A stretch of DNA of 64,000 nt, taken from assembly GCA_025267735.1 (NCBI GenBank), contig CM046304.1:5270001-5334000 (forward strand), given 5' to 3'. Below are positions 62,440-64,000 of the stretch, piece after piece. The stretch is from Mactra quadrangularis (taxonomy: Eukaryota > Mollusca > Bivalvia > Venerida > Mactridae). The notes under the pieces are model-generated. The model ran no database searches. It was not told the DNA's origin and saw only the letters and a program-made list of their open reading frames with translations. Position numbers and translations under genes: made by a program. Numbering within the stretch: the stretch's first letter is position 1; each line of letters begins with the position of its first letter.

Positions 62440-62622
62440 GTCAGCTTCACATTGATAATCATCATCATAGATATCATAAACAGTTTCTTGTTGACTTTGG
62501 TACAATATATCGAAAGATGGTTCGTCATTTACAATGATGTTATCGTCAACATCAGATTCCATTATGCCAGTAGTAGTTTGACTGGTATACTGAAGTGTTC
62601 TTGTTCTCAATGATGTAGTCTG
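62440..62622 (-). CDS. Candidate 3'-terminal exon of an unidentified gene
   Basis: After acceptor-like gttgcag (just above 62622) the frame reads TTSLRTRTLQYTSQTTTGIM and then ESDVDDNIIVNDEPSFDILY and QSQQETVYDIYDDDYQCEAD, ending at a TAA around 62440. The acidic, Tyr-containing composition and the clean acceptor look exon-like. The stop falls only about 15 bp from the foldback element's inverted repeat. It is not recognised as any family. It may be a host exon cut back by the insertion, part of the element, or chance. Confidence 0.35.
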
Positions 62623-63289
62623 CAACATATACACAACATTACGTATAATATAAACTATTACAACATAATAATACTTTGTATTCTACTTAATTAATCATAA
62701 CAGATATACATATGCAACATAATCAAGTTATCAGGTACTTTCTCCACTTTAAAACTTCTAAAGTAAGTTCCACTGTTTAAACAACCTTGGTATTCATTTT
62801 TTATTATTTGTAAGTCATCAAATGCATAATTTAAGATGAAAGCAGTCACAAAATTAAGCAGGTTATGCTACAAAGCCAATCCAATATGATCAGAGATTCT
62901 ATATAACATCCCTGATATGATAGTCCTAACAGTTGAACCGTAAATGTAGCAAATCGTGAGTCAACTATGACTAAATTACACTAGACAACAAATATTAAAG
63001 TCAGTATTTGTCATATCAATAATCTAGTTAATCAATTATAAAAAATTCTGCTCTTAAATATTCAAAGCTAACAATCACGGCAATGTCAATGAGAAAAATC
63101 AGACTACAGTAAAAAAAAATTCAAACCCTCCCGAAATATATTCCCTCCAACCTAGTGGCCTCGATTTTTTACTTTCTTACTTTCACTATTTACTATATTA
63201 AATTGTTTGAGTCACGGTTGGACCCCTTCAAAATACATAAACTTAATCATTATCTCAAAAAATGTAATAGAAATCACCTGGTCAACTTT

Positions 63290-63540
63290 CTTTATCAACG
63301 GAACGGCGTTTAGCAGATAAACTCTCTCGATGTTGCAACCTTTTTGCACGGTGCATAAAAATGACGCGTCCGTGAAAATTACGTAGTTAGGTATAAAAGT
63401 ACGTCATCCGGTACTATTTACCGTTACCGGACATTCGGTCCGTCGATTCTGATTTTCACGTCGGACCGGTCGATTTTTTACCGGACATGTCCGGCGGTCC
63501 GACGGTATTCGCAAAGACTGTATTCTTGAACACAGAAAAG
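63290..63540. other. CpG-rich patch with repeated ccggacat/ggtccg motifs
   Basis: It contains ttaccggacattcggtccg, cggaccggtcgattttttac and the 14-bp palindrome ccggacatgtccgg (63481-63494). The 15-mer tattcgcaaagactg (63506-63520) occurs inverted at 59763-59777, on the other side of the foldback element. No ORF of family resemblance is seen. Confidence 0.5.
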
Positions 63541-63878
63541 GACCGGCAGAAAAAAGGGGCAGTGCCACTAATTGCACGTTGACAAAAATGTATCATTTCT
63601 TTAGTAATGTGCGTTATATCTCTATTATAGGTCTATATAGTGTTTATGTATCAGAACCATGCTGGTCACATATGAGAATGATAATGTCCAAGAATCGTTA
63701 ATTCATTGTGAGTGTGACTGCAATTGTGTGAATGGTTAATTAAAAAAACGAAAGTACAGACCATTTTGACATAATCTTAGATAATTGACAGAAATCAAAG
63801 ATTTGCAGTAAAGACATTCCCCTCTACTTAAATACCTTTTTGTATACATATAAGTCGTATACATTACATTAAGTTATT

Positions 63879-64000
63879 AACCCTACTGATTTAAATGCTC
63901 ACCACAGGATGTCCGTACATACTATCCTTGAAAATAGTTATGTATCTTTATATCTGTAACCCTGCTGATTTAAATACGCAATACTTGTTTCATAATACCC
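63879..64000. repeat. 'gctgatttaaata' element at the right edge
   Basis: Two same-direction ends, ttaaccctactgatttaaat (63879) and taaccctgctgatttaaata (63957), lie 78 bp apart. The second element would continue beyond the window. Confidence 0.5.

Noticed and set aside
62250..62537. 95-codon plus-strand ORF
   Set aside because: Runs through the inverted repeat and antisense to the better exon candidate; low-complexity Tyr/His/Ser composition.

Overview
The window is AT-rich, intron-dominated nuclear DNA from an animal, most likely a marine mollusc (a bivalve is my best guess, species not determinable). The reasons are GT/AG-spliced exons in multi-kilobase introns, several tRNA-derived SINE families in many copies, an intact DIRS-type retrotransposon, a LINE fragment and many small inverted-repeat elements.

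The only host gene I recognise is a homeodomain-interacting protein kinase (HIPK, orthologous to the vertebrate HIPK1/2/3 group). It runs on the minus strand from 46067 down to 449 and continues off the left edge. Eight coding exons have compatible phases and canonical splice sites: 45063-46067, 30342-30465, 13203-13325, 10979-11065, 6441-6625, 5573-5735, 4958-5144 and 449-537. Together they give about 650 codons: the N-terminal region, the whole kinase domain and the start of the C-terminal region. The remaining C-terminal half lies beyond position 1. The 5' UTR exon(s) and promoter are upstream of 46067 and were not identified with confidence; 54.2-55.1 kb is a candidate.

The two largest HIPK introns hold the large mobile elements. 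Intron 2 (13326-30341) carries a complete DIRS-like tyrosine-recombinase retrotransposon (24834-30179) on the plus strand. It has three open ORFs (gag-like; RT-RNase H-methyltransferase-like; tyrosine recombinase), identical 120 bp inverted terminal repeats and an internal complementary region that matches the predicted circle junction. Intron 1 (30466-45062) carries a 5'-truncated non-LTR retrotransposon (31953-33630, minus) and a 1.67 kb TTAA-flanked piggyBac-like non-autonomous element (40201-41873) inserted inside a SINE. Smaller elements (hAT-like, Tc1/mariner-like, TTAA-flanked, foldback) are scattered through all introns. Several end within tens of bases of HIPK splice donors.

The right third (46-64 kb) has no confidently identified gene. 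It holds a 1 kb, 17-bp-unit minisatellite (49356-50402), SINEs, a CpG-richer stretch with a CRE/E-box palindrome (about 54.2-56.6 kb), and a 2.45 kb foldback structure bounded by perfect 89 bp inverted repeats (59974-62425). A candidate terminal exon of an unidentified minus-strand gene lies beside it (62440-62622).
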